From NCBI GenBank assembly GCA_036560485.1, contig DATBRC010000006.1, forward strand, positions 1 to 41,529: 41,529 bases of DNA, read 5' to 3'. Every line of letters begins with the position of its first letter. The stretch's first letter is position 1. The position numbers were made by a program, and so were the translations under genes. The notes under the pieces are model-generated. The model saw only the letters and a program-made list of their open reading frames with translations. It was not told the origin of the DNA and did not search any database. Shown one piece after another: positions 1 to 8,448 of the stretch. The DNA is from DATBRC01 sp036560485. GTDB taxonomy: Bacteria; Pseudomonadota; Gammaproteobacteria; Burkholderiales; Burkholderiaceae_D.

Positions 1-1044
1 GGTATCACCGCCAAATACATTCCACGGCATGCCATCCGACCAATCCCAATCCACCTGCTGCGTATTGGAACCGGCGCCGACATTCAATTGCGCCTTGACG
101 TTGCCATAAGTGTTATACAGTACCGGGCTGTTGCCGCAAATCGAGTAATCCGATGTCGTCGCGCACATGATTTCATCGTTGGTGCCACCATAGATCGTAT
201 AGAAGCTGGTTGCCGTATGACGGTTAGCCGCCTTGCTCAGGCTCACCGAGGTATTGGTCGCCGTCCATGCATTCAGGCCGCTGCCGTTATCCGGGTAGAG
301 GCCAAATATCCATGAGTCGTACCAGTTCTGTGAGTCGCATGTCGTCGCATATGGATTCGCATAGCCGGTATATTCGCAGGAATCCAGGCCATGCAATGCG
401 CCTGCAATATTCACAAAACGGCGCACACTACCCCAGCTGCCGTAGTATTCAAATGTAGCAATGGACATCGATACACCCATCGAGTGGGTGACTACGTCAA
501 CCTGCGATTTGCCGGTGTAAGTTTTGACCTTGTTGATAAAGTTCTGGATGATCGAATATTTCGATTCCTGATGATAGTTATTGGCGACATTGCTCTGCTC
601 GCTGGAGCTGAGATAGGTCACGCCAAACAATTCGCAATCCTTGTAACCGGCAGCCTTGAACTGCTGATAGACAGAATTGGGCGCCTTCGAATATCCAGGC
701 ACCTGGAAGGTTGGTGAATCCCAGCTGGTGGCATTATCGCCATTACCATGAATGAAGACGACTGGCGTATGGGTGATCGTGCAACTGGAAGCGCCACCGA
801 AGCCGCCACTGCCGACTCCTGGGCTGAAGCCGCCAGCATATTGAGAAGCAGTGCCATGACAGACATGTCCATCGAAGCTGCCGCAGGTAACAGCTTGTGC
901 ATCGCCGCTAAAAGTCAGGCTGCCAATGCCTAGCATTGCAATCGGCACTGTGGAACTCGCCATGCCAACCAGCATCATACAAGCCGCCGATGCTGCAAAA
1001 GCAATTCGTTTAAAACATTGGGGAAATATATCGCGCTGCATCAT
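1..1044 (-). CDS. secreted PhaZ7-like poly(3-hydroxybutyrate) depolymerase, 3' end cut by window
   Basis: Read on the minus strand, 348 codons are open from ATG at 1044 to the window edge with no stop. GGAG lies just upstream, and a second ATG at 1041 is also possible. The N-terminus has a long signal-peptide-like stretch (residues ~10-50, ending near GDAQA). The body is an alpha/beta hydrolase: HGNG oxyanion region at ~99-102, lipase box THSMG with the nucleophile near Ser188, and a likely acid in GGTNDE near Asp290. The catalytic His should lie just past the visible end. The HSMG box and Tyr/Asn/Trp-rich secreted body resemble PhaZ7 of Paucimonas lemoignei, which degrades amorphous native PHB outside the cell; this is family recognition from memory. 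It could also be another secreted lipase of that fold. It is separated from the isochorismatase-fold gene upstream by 271 bp. Confidence 0.75.
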   Translation of the reverse strand, partial: MMQRDIFPQCFKRIAFAASAACMMLVGMASSTVPIAMLGIGSLTFSGDAQAVTCGSFDGHVCHGTASQYAGGFSPGVGSGGFGGASSCTITHTPVVFIHGNGDNATSWDSPTFQVPGYSKAPNSVYQQFKAAGYKDCELFGVTYLSSSEQSNVANNYHQESKYSIIQNFINKVKTYTGKSQVDVVTHSMGVSMSIATFEYYGSWGSVRRFVNIAGALHGLDSCEYTGYANPYATTCDSQNWYDSWIFGLYPDNGSGLNAWTATNTSVSLSKAANRHTATSFYTIYGGTNDEIMCATTSDYSICGNSPVLYNTYGNVKAQLNVGAGSNTQQVDWDWSDGMPWNVFGGDT

Positions 1045-1199
1045 TTTTTGTCTCCATTGTAAGTATTGGGATTGGCACTCCGTATTTTGGTGCTCTTGTT
1101 TTTATAACTGCAGTCTCAGACAATTTTTTCGTTTTTACCACTATCCGTTTAGAGAGTCGGTATGAGATAAGTGGTCTTTTTGGCATTAATTAGCTTGTT

Positions 1200-1220
1200 T
1201 CTCCCATTGGACATGGGAGA
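1200..1220. repeat. perfect inverted repeat 8-5-8 upstream of the PhaZ7-like gene
   Basis: Arms TCTCCCAT and ATGGGAGA flank a 5-bp spacer. It sits 156 bp before the depolymerase start and 96 bp past the end of the isochorismatase-fold gene. It has no U-tract typical of a terminator, so an operator is as likely as an RNA hairpin. Confidence 0.5.
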
Positions 1221-1315
1221 TTTGTCGGCCATATTCAATAATCGAAGCTGTTCAGCGAATAGAAGGTGTTTTCATCAACGCATTCATGAATCTGTGACAT
1301 GCATGGTTTTCGTGC

Positions 1316-1876
1316 TCATGCGCGAGTGCTGTTGAGCATATTGATGATCTCCTGCGTTGTGCCGGTTTCGCCCAGCCTCGGGAAAATTCGCGTGACGCTG
1401 TTGATGTGCGCATCAATGCTCGTGTCGGTCATGGCATCGACGGCCAGGGTAACGTTGAATCCACGCTCGTATGCTTGGCGCGCAGTTGACTCGACGCCGA
1501 TGCTGGTGGCGATGCCTGCGATGACGATCTGTGTGACGCCTTGGTTCTTCAGATGTGCGTCGAGGTCCGTGTTGGTGAATGCGCCCCAAGTCTGCTTCGT
1601 CACCGTGTGGTCTTGCGCTTGCTGTTTCAATTCCTGTACGAGATCACTCCATCCAGCGGGACGTGCAATGTTGCGAGGCCGTTCTGTGCGGCCCGGTGCG
1701 CCACCGACAACATTGACGAGCACAACCGGCAGAGGGTGGCGACGAAATGCGTCAGCCAACGTGCTGGCGCGCTTGACGACTTCGCTGGCCGGATGTGCAG
1801 TAGATAAAGCGACGATGCCTTCCTGCAGATCGATGACGACGAGAGCAGTTTTTTGATCAAGGGAGGTTATTGCCAT
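1316..1876 (-). CDS. isochorismatase-fold (cysteine hydrolase family) protein, YecD-like
   Basis: The protein has 186 aa from ATG at 1876, preceded by AAGGAG at a 7-nt spacing; this start is preferred over the longer open frame because of that site and because the fold begins at once (ALVVIDLQEG). The conserved Asp is near residue 16 and the conserved Lys near 94 (TKQTWGAF). The cis-peptide region GIATSIGVES near 121-130 has Gly at the position where amidohydrolases of this family carry the catalytic Cys. E. coli YecD and isochorismatases such as EntB also lack this Cys, so a nicotinamidase-type reaction is unlikely. The substrate is unknown. It lies 99 bp after the sensor kinase gene on the same strand and may be the last gene of the efflux operon. 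Confidence 0.85.
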   Translation of the reverse strand: MAITSLDQKTALVVIDLQEGIVALSTAHPASEVVKRASTLADAFRRHPLPVVLVNVVGGAPGRTERPRNIARPAGWSDLVQELKQQAQDHTVTKQTWGAFTNTDLDAHLKNQGVTQIVIAGIATSIGVESTARQAYERGFNVTLAVDAMTDTSIDAHINSVTRIFPRLGETGTTQEIINMLNSTRA

Positions 1877-1975
1877 GGTGCTCTCCTTGTGGTGAACGGT
1901 GCATGGATGTGAATAAAAACATTCGGCGTCTTCTCCTATGGATGAATTGACGTCTGCTATCAATTATTGCAAAAC

Positions 1976-3352
1976 CTATTTACTTGCGATCGATACTGAA
2001 AAACCTACTGTGGTTATGCCGTCGCTACAGGTAGCGAACACGCTGCCGGCGTGCATCGCTGCCACGGCCTTGACAATAGCCAATCCCAGGCCGTGACTAT
2101 CGCCGCTGTTGGCTCGTGCCATATCGACTCGGTAGAAGCGATCGAATAGTCGTCCCAGATGCTCGGATGGAATCTCGGGCCCGGGATTGGAGACGGCGAT
2201 GCGTGCCTGACCTTCATCAGTTTCTACCTTGATGACAATCTCCGATTGAGATGGTGAATGGCGTATAGCGTTATGAACCAGATTGGTCACCGCGCGCCGG
2301 AACAGCGAACTTTCGATCTGCGCCTGCGCATCGCCCTGCACACGTATGCTGACGTTTGCATCTTCCATCAAAAAATCGAGGAACTCGACAGTCTTGCTTA
2401 TTTCTGCTGCGAGTGAAGTCGGCAACAATTGTTGCGGACGTTCGCCTTGATCCGCGCGAGCGAGGAACAGCATGTCGTTGACGATGCCGCGCAGCCGCTC
2501 CAGATCTTCCAGGTTGGACTGCAGCACCTCGACGAGTTGCGGCGCGCTACGTTCGCGCGACAATGCCACCTGTGTTTGCCCGATCAAATTAGTCAGCGGC
2601 GTGCGCAGCTCATGGGTCACGTCAGCATTGAAACTCTCGAGCTGTTTGTAGGTGGCTTCGAGTCGGTCGAGTGCACCGTTGAATGATTGTGCAAGGTCAG
2701 ACAACTCGGCAGGCAGATGCGTCACCACGAGTCGTTGAGACAGCGCGCTTGGGCTCAATGCATGTGCTTCATGCGACAGCCGCTTCAACGGTACCAGACC
2801 CAAGTGTGTGATCAGATATCCAATCACGGCAAACAGCGGCACACCGATTGCAACACAGATGAGCAGCACTGAACGAAATGCGTGGAGCGTGCGGGCGTAT
2901 GATGATGAGTCAATGCCGACGATGAAGCGCAGCGCTGCATGGCGTTCGTCGGATGGGAAGTAAGCGCTACGGATCAGCATGGGTTCGGACTGGTCGTTAA
3001 TGCGCAGCTCGCCGATGCTGCTTGCGCTCTGGCTGAAACCGGCAATCTCGGCAAGCGTCTTGCCATACCGGATTTGCGGATCGTCGCTCAGGATCCAGTA
3101 GCGCGTGCTTTGGTCCGGTGGCGTGAGTGCGTCAAGCTTGGCGTGTATTCGCTCCCATTGTTCCGGCCCGCGCAAGCGTTTGAGTATGTAATTGATATCT
3201 TCAAATTTGGTGTTGAGTTGCTCGATTTGCTGCCGCCGCAGCGTAGCGGCCAGCTCCCGGTCAAGCGCATAACCAAGCAATGAAAACACCAGCAGCGCAG
3301 CGACAGCGAACATGGTCGCCAGACGTGCTGCAATCGAGCGGATAGGGCTCAT
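1976..3352 (-). CDS. heavy-metal-type sensor histidine kinase (CusS/IrlS-like)
   Basis: The protein has 458 aa. TM1 is at about residues 10-30, followed by a periplasmic sensor domain of about 130 residues, TM2 at ~161-183, and a HAMP region at ~185-235. The HisKA box DVTHELRTPL puts the phospho-acceptor at His247. The HATPase_c domain follows, with an N box (NLVHNAIRHS) and G boxes (NPGPEIP, GDSHGLGLAI). The start ATG overlaps the stop of the response regulator gene by 4 nt (ATGA), so the two are translationally coupled. The architecture matches kinases that sense periplasmic metals such as copper or silver. Here the pair is joined to an HAE1-type multidrug pump, so the signal may be a metal, an organic toxin or envelope damage. 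Confidence 0.92.
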   Translation of the reverse strand: MSPIRSIAARLATMFAVAALLVFSLLGYALDRELAATLRRQQIEQLNTKFEDINYILKRLRGPEQWERIHAKLDALTPPDQSTRYWILSDDPQIRYGKTLAEIAGFSQSASSIGELRINDQSEPMLIRSAYFPSDERHAALRFIVGIDSSSYARTLHAFRSVLLICVAIGVPLFAVIGYLITHLGLVPLKRLSHEAHALSPSALSQRLVVTHLPAELSDLAQSFNGALDRLEATYKQLESFNADVTHELRTPLTNLIGQTQVALSRERSAPQLVEVLQSNLEDLERLRGIVNDMLFLARADQGERPQQLLPTSLAAEISKTVEFLDFLMEDANVSIRVQGDAQAQIESSLFRRAVTNLVHNAIRHSPSQSEIVIKVETDEGQARIAVSNPGPEIPSEHLGRLFDRFYRVDMARANSGDSHGLGLAIVKAVAAMHAGSVFATCSDGITTVGFSVSIASK

Positions 3353-4026
3353 TGAACCGGGCGCTCCTCAAGAACGTAGCCCATGCCGCGCACAGTGTGC
3401 AGCAAGCCGGTGTGGAAAGGCGCGTCGATTTTGGCGCGCAGCCGTTTGATGGCGACTTCAACGACGTTGGCATTGGTGTCGAAGTTGACGTCCCATACCA
3501 GTTCGGCGATTGCAGTCTTCGACAGGATTTCGCCCTGATGACGTGCCAGCACGGTGAGCAGTCCGAACTCTTTGGCCGTGAGATCGATGCGAATGCCATT
3601 TCGGAACGCCTTGCGCGCCAACAGATCGATGACGAGATCGGCGACGTGTATTTGCGTTGCCTCATGCTTGCGGCCGCGACGCGTTAATGCTTGCAGGCGG
3701 GCCAGCAGCTCGATGAAGGAGAATGGTTTGATCAGATAGTCATCGGCGCCCGCATGTAAACCTTTCACACGATCTTCAATGCGGTCGCGCGCAGTAAGAA
3801 TGATCACAGGCGTATCTTTTACTGCACGCAAGGATCGGAGTATTGTCAATCCATCGATGCCAGGCAGCATCTGGTCGAGCACGATGACGTCGTAATCGAT
3901 TTCAAGTGCAAGATGTTGCCCGTCGAGCCCATCGTACGCCAGGTCGACGCTGTAGCCTTGTTCGGTCAGTCCTTTGTAAAGATAGTCCGCTATTTTCAGC
4001 TCGTCTTCAATTACGAGGATTTTCAT
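3349..4026 (-). CDS. OmpR/PhoB-family response regulator (CusR/IrlR-like)
   Basis: The protein has 225 aa. The receiver domain spans residues 1-~118, with the acidic pair at Glu7/Asp8, phospho-acceptor Asp51 (VIVLDQMLPG), Thr78 and Lys100 (LIKPF). The C-terminal winged helix (~125-222) carries the TVRGMGYVL hairpin typical of heavy-metal response regulators. It lies 60 bp after the pump gene and overlaps the kinase start, so it is probably co-transcribed with the pump. The palindrome at 10031-10060 contains the TGACAA-N2-TTGTCA core bound by E. coli CusR and is its best candidate target. The family call is firm; the inducer is not known. Confidence 0.93.
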   Translation of the reverse strand: MKILVIEDELKIADYLYKGLTEQGYSVDLAYDGLDGQHLALEIDYDVIVLDQMLPGIDGLTILRSLRAVKDTPVIILTARDRIEDRVKGLHAGADDYLIKPFSFIELLARLQALTRRGRKHEATQIHVADLVIDLLARKAFRNGIRIDLTAKEFGLLTVLARHQGEILSKTAIAELVWDVNFDTNANVVEVAIKRLRAKIDAPFHTGLLHTVRGMGYVLEERPVQ

Positions 4027-4086
4027 CGGTCCATTCCGTTCATTGCATAGCGTTAAGCAAACCTGCGCTGATATGCAGGATTGCCA

Positions 4087-7000
4087 TTATTCGGCTGCCA
4101 ATGTTCCATCAGCTGCGGCGGCCGGATGGCGCGCCACACGTGCTTGTTTCCTGCGAATATACCAGTCGTGGGCGCGGTCGAGGTACAGATAGACTACCGG
4201 CGTGGTAAACAATGTCATCGCTTGAGATAGTATGAGCCCGCCTACCATTGCATAACCCAGAGGCCGGCGCAACTCGGAACCGGCACCATGACCGAGCATG
4301 AGTGGCAGGCCCGACAGCAGTGCGCACATCGTGGTCATCATAATAGGACGGAAGCGCAACAAGCAAGCTTGATAAATGGCCTCGTGCGCCTCTAGTCCTT
4401 GCACGCGCTCGGCATGCAGTGCGAAGTCAATCATCATGATGCCATTTTTCTTGACGATGCCGATCAGCAAGATGATGCCGATCAACGCGATCACACTCAA
4501 ATCATAACCACCCGCACGCAAGATAAGCAGCGCACCGAGACCGGCAGACGGCAATGTGGAGAGGATGGTCAGCGGGTGAATATAACTTTCGTAGAGCAAG
4601 CCGAGCACGATATAAACCGCAAGCAGTGCTGCCGCGATCAAGTAGGGTTGGCTTGCCAGCGAATCTCCAAACGCCTTGGCCGTGCCTTGGAAGCTGCCGG
4701 ACAAGGTGGCAGGCACGCCCATGTCGGCTTCCGTTTTTTCGATCGCTTTTACCGCATCGCCGAGTGCGACGCCGGGTGCGAGGTTGAACGAAATCGTCAC
4801 CGCCGGGAATTGGCCTTGATGGCTGATCAGCAGGTAAGCAGTTTTGCTGGTGTCGATCTTGACGAAGGCCGACAGCGGGACTTGCTTGCCGGTTATCGGC
4901 GATGTGATGTAGAGCTTGTCGAACAGCGCCGGATCTTCCTGCAATTTCGGCGTGATTTCGAGCACCACATGATAGCTGTTGGTCTGCGTATAGTATTGCG
5001 CGACTTGACGTTGGCCGATCGCGTCGTAGATGGTCGCATCGATCAGCGCCGGCGAAATGCCGAAGCTCGATGCGCGTGCGCGGTCGATCGTGAGCACGGC
5101 CGCCGCCGCTGCATTTTGCTGGTCCGATGCCACATCGGTCAACGCCGGTACGTGACGCAGGCGGTCGAGCAGGCGCGGCGCCCAGGTATTGAGTTCGTCG
5201 AGATTGGTGTCGGTCACCGTGTACTGATATTGCGTGCGTGATAGTCGGCCACCGACGTTGATATCCTGGGGCGCCTGCATGAATAGATTGACGCCTTGCA
5301 GCTTCGCCAGCTTTGGCCGCAGCCGCGCGATCACTTCGCCGGCAGTAGCAGTGCGTCCTTCGTCCTTTGGCCTCAATGCGATGAAAAAGGAACCGGTGTT
5401 GGCGCTGGTGCGACCGGAGAACATGCCGAATCCATCCACGTCCTCATCCTTCCGCACCACCTCGGCCAGCTCTTCCATGCGTGTGTTCATGGCTGCGGAT
5501 GAAGCATCCTGCGCCGTCTCGGCGAAGCCGTAAATCGTGCCGGTATCCTGCTCCGGGAAAAACCCCTTGGGGATGAAGATGAACATCACGACAGTCAGCA
5601 CCATCGTCGCGAGAAAGACGCACAGCGTTGTGAACTCATGCTTGAGCACGATGTCGAGTCCGCGTTTGTAACTTGTCAGCAGCGCATCGAAGCCGTGCTC
5701 GAACAACAGGTACAGCCGCCCGTGCTGCTGGGTGTGCTGATTGGTGAGAAAGCGCGAGCACAGCATCGGCGTCAGCGTGAGCGAGACAATCACCGATACG
5801 GCGATGGTCAGCGTCACAGTCACCGAGAATTCACGGAACAGCCGGCCGACAATGCCGCCCATCAGCAGCAGCGGGATGAACACCGCCACCAGCGACACCG
5901 AGATCGAGATGATGGTGAAACCGATCTCGGATGCGCCCTTGTAGGCGGCTTCGAGCGGCTTCATCCCTGCCTCAACGTGCCGGTAAATATTTTCCAGCAT
6001 CACGATCGCGTCGTCGACGACGAAGCCGACTGCAATCGTCAGCGCCATCAGCGACAGGTTATCCAGGCTGTAGTCGAACAGGTACATCACAGCCGCGGTG
6101 CCCAGCAGCGCCAGCGGCACGGTCAGGCCGGGGATCACGGTAGCCGGCACACTGAGCAGGAAAACGAAGATCACCAGAATCACCGCAACGATGGTGATAC
6201 AAAGCGTGAATTCGACGTCGTGCACCGAGGCGCGAATGTTCTGGGTCCGATCGACCAGCGTGTTGACCGAGACCGATGGTGGAATCGCGGTCCGCAGTTT
6301 CGGTAGTGCAGCCTTGATGCGATCGACGGTTTCGATCACGTTGGCGCCCGGCTGCTTGTGGACGAACAGGATCATGCCGCGGCCATTGTGAAGCGTGTTG
6401 TCGGCCGCCGCCGCTGCGCCGGCATAAGCCCAGCCGCCGCCGAACGTACTCTCCGGTCCCTCGACAGCGACGCCGATATCGCGCACGCGGACCGGCGCGC
6501 CGTTGCGGTAGGCCAGCACGATGTCATTCCAATGATCGGCCTGCAAGACCTGATCATTGGTATAGACCGCGAAGCTCTGCTGTTTGCCGTTAATGCTGCC
6601 GGTTGGCTGGCTGACCGTTGTGGTGGCGATCACACCGCGCACATCTTCCAGGCTCATGCCCATGGCGGCCAGCTTGGCCGGGTCCACCTGCACCCGCACC
6701 GCCGGTTTTTGCGCGCCGCCGATGCCGACATCGCCGACTCCGGGGATCTGCGAAATCTGCTGTGCGAGGATGGTATCCGCGTACTCGTTGACTTGCGTCA
6801 GCGGCAGCGTATCGGACTGCACCGAGAGCACCAGGACTGATGCATCTGACGGATTGGTTTTGCGGAAGCTCGGCGGACTGGGCAGGTTGTTGGGCAACTG
6901 ACCGGCTGCCGCATTGATCGCCGATTGCACGTCAAGTGCTGCGGCATCGATATTGCGGTTGAGATCAAACTGTAGCGTGATCTGCGTGCTGCCGAGCGCG

Positions 7001-7251
7001 CTGGTCGATGTCATTTGCGACATGCCAGGAATCAGCGAGAATTGGCGCTCCAGCGGTTGCGCCACGTCGGCTGCCATCGTCTCCGGATTGGCGCCGGGCA
7101 GGTTGGCCGATACCTGGATGGTTGGAAAGTCGACTTGCGGCAGCGGTGCCACCGGCAGCAACGGCCACACTGCGGCACCGATCAGTAAAATGGCGACCGC
7201 CAGCAGCGATGTACCGATCGGGCGCTTGATGAAGGTGGCGGAGATACTCAC
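4087..7251 (-). CDS. RND efflux pump inner-membrane transporter, HAE1/MdtB-MdtC-like
   Basis: The protein has 1054 aa, the full length of the family, with a GTG start that overlaps the adaptor's TAG by one base. Starting MSISATFIKRPIGTSLL, it shows the 12-TM two-lobed RND plan. The TM4 proton-relay motif VGFVVDDAIVMLENI keeps both aspartates, and TM10 carries VKKNGIMMIDFA with the relay Lys. These are HAE1 (drug/proton) features, not the metal-exporting CusA type. Residues LPQVDFPTI near the N-terminus are typical of the MdtB/MdtC/MuxB branch. It should pump hydrophobic or amphiphilic compounds from the periplasm or membrane through the outer-membrane factor encoded first in the operon. Only one pump gene is present here, whereas MdtBC and MuxBC are heteromeric. 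Confidence 0.95.
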   Translation of the reverse strand: MSISATFIKRPIGTSLLAVAILLIGAAVWPLLPVAPLPQVDFPTIQVSANLPGANPETMAADVAQPLERQFSLIPGMSQMTSTSALGSTQITLQFDLNRNIDAAALDVQSAINAAAGQLPNNLPSPPSFRKTNPSDASVLVLSVQSDTLPLTQVNEYADTILAQQISQIPGVGDVGIGGAQKPAVRVQVDPAKLAAMGMSLEDVRGVIATTTVSQPTGSINGKQQSFAVYTNDQVLQADHWNDIVLAYRNGAPVRVRDIGVAVEGPESTFGGGWAYAGAAAAADNTLHNGRGMILFVHKQPGANVIETVDRIKAALPKLRTAIPPSVSVNTLVDRTQNIRASVHDVEFTLCITIVAVILVIFVFLLSVPATVIPGLTVPLALLGTAAVMYLFDYSLDNLSLMALTIAVGFVVDDAIVMLENIYRHVEAGMKPLEAAYKGASEIGFTIISISVSLVAVFIPLLLMGGIVGRLFREFSVTVTLTIAVSVIVSLTLTPMLCSRFLTNQHTQQHGRLYLLFEHGFDALLTSYKRGLDIVLKHEFTTLCVFLATMVLTVVMFIFIPKGFFPEQDTGTIYGFAETAQDASSAAMNTRMEELAEVVRKDEDVDGFGMFSGRTSANTGSFFIALRPKDEGRTATAGEVIARLRPKLAKLQGVNLFMQAPQDINVGGRLSRTQYQYTVTDTNLDELNTWAPRLLDRLRHVPALTDVASDQQNAAAAAVLTIDRARASSFGISPALIDATIYDAIGQRQVAQYYTQTNSYHVVLEITPKLQEDPALFDKLYITSPITGKQVPLSAFVKIDTSKTAYLLISHQGQFPAVTISFNLAPGVALGDAVKAIEKTEADMGVPATLSGSFQGTAKAFGDSLASQPYLIAAALLAVYIVLGLLYESYIHPLTILSTLPSAGLGALLILRAGGYDLSVIALIGIILLIGIVKKNGIMMIDFALHAERVQGLEAHEAIYQACLLRFRPIMMTTMCALLSGLPLMLGHGAGSELRRPLGYAMVGGLILSQAMTLFTTPVVYLYLDRAHDWYIRRKQARVARHPAAAADGTLAAE

Positions 7252-8417
7252 TATTTGCTCTCTTCGCGGCTAGCGGCAGCATGCTGTTCGGCGACCACCT
7301 GTATGCCGGGCTTGATCTTGTACTGTCCGTCCAGGACTACCGTTTCACCGGCTTGCAGTCCTTTGGCGATGACTGCCTTGCCGTCCTGGATTTGCAGCAC
7401 GTCGATCATCCGCATTTGCGCTTTGCCGTCGGCGCCCACCACGTAGACATAAGTGCCGGATTGGGCGCGTTGCACGGCAGGCGCCGGTACGGTGAGCGCT
7501 TGCGCATATTCGCCGAGCAGCAGCCGCACGTTGACATACTGGCCTGGCCACAACACATGCTGAGGATTGGCGAAGCGGGCCTTGAGTAGTACGGTGCCGC
7601 TAGTCGTGTCAATCTGGTTGTTCACTAACACCAGTTCACCCTTTGCCAGCAGTGTGCCTCCTTCGCGTGAATAGGCGAATACCGAAAGATGCCGTTTGGT
7701 TTGCTGCGCATGGTTGATTGCCTGTACCGCATCATCTGGCAGTGTAAAGACCAGAGCGATCGGGTCGATCTGGTTGATCACGACAAGACCGTTTGCATCG
7801 TTGGCGTGGACAATATTGCCGGGGTCGACCAGGCGTGCACCGACACGGCCTGAGATGGGTGCAGTAACCGTTGTATAGCCGAGTTGAACTTGCGCGTAGT
7901 GAATCTGCGCGTCGTCGGTCTGCACCGCAGCTTGCAATTGCGCTACTTGCGCGCGCTGGGTGTCCAGCGTTTGTTGTGAGGTCGCCTCTTCCTTCATCAG
8001 TCGGGTGTAACGTGCGAGGTCCAGACGTGCATTCGCAAGTTGGGCTTCGTCTCGCGCCTTCTGCGCCTGCACTTGCTCAAGCTGCGCGCGCAGCGGACGC
8101 GCGTCGAGTTGGGCGAGCGCCTGGCCAGCCTTGACGTCTTGACCTTCGACATAATCGATGCGCTCAAGCTGGCCATCGAGCCGCGTCTTCACGGTCACAG
8201 TCGCTTGAGCTTGCACGGTGCCGACGCCGATCAGGAGATGCGGCACATCTTCTTTTGCCACTTTAACCAGCGTGGCAGTTACGGGGACTGCTGTCTTTGG
8301 AGCAGGCGGGGCCGTGATGTGGCCACGTAAAGCGAACCACGCGATAGCGGCAAGCACCAGGATCGCCACAATCAGGTATGGCATGCGACGGGGAGAGGAA
8401 GAAATGTGGGATGGCAT
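7251..8417 (-). CDS. RND periplasmic adaptor (membrane fusion protein), MdtA-like
   Basis: The protein has 388 aa from ATG at 8417. An earlier start would run into the preceding gene, and the segment from 8417 begins as expected (short charged N-terminus, then TM PYLIVAILVLAAIAWFAL). After the anchor come a lipoyl/barrel-sandwich half (VTVKTRLDGQLERIDYVEGQDVKAG), a long Gln/Ala-rich alpha-hairpin (LEQVQAQKARDEAQLANARL and onward), the second lipoyl half (TAPISGRVGARLVDPGNIV) and the beta-barrel/membrane-proximal domains. It links the pump to the outer-membrane channel. No strong ribosome-binding site is visible at 8417; the gene lies 31 bp after the channel gene, so translation may depend partly on coupling. 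Confidence 0.93.
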   Translation of the reverse strand: MPSHISSSPRRMPYLIVAILVLAAIAWFALRGHITAPPAPKTAVPVTATLVKVAKEDVPHLLIGVGTVQAQATVTVKTRLDGQLERIDYVEGQDVKAGQALAQLDARPLRAQLEQVQAQKARDEAQLANARLDLARYTRLMKEEATSQQTLDTQRAQVAQLQAAVQTDDAQIHYAQVQLGYTTVTAPISGRVGARLVDPGNIVHANDANGLVVINQIDPIALVFTLPDDAVQAINHAQQTKRHLSVFAYSREGGTLLAKGELVLVNNQIDTTSGTVLLKARFANPQHVLWPGQYVNVRLLLGEYAQALTVPAPAVQRAQSGTYVYVVGADGKAQMRMIDVLQIQDGKAVIAKGLQAGETVVLDGQYKIKPGIQVVAEQHAAASREESK

Positions 8418-8448
8418 AGGTTGACTTGTTGAATGGTGCGAAGAAAGT

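Noticed and set aside
4399..5241. Long plus-strand open frame of 280 codons inside the RND pump gene
   Set aside because: It lies wholly antisense to a full-length pump gene, its translation is rich in Arg, His and Gln as expected from a shadow frame, and it has no family motif.
5638..6306. Plus-strand open frame of 222 codons antisense to the pump
   Set aside because: Same reason; the His/Arg/Gln-rich sequence has no domain signal.
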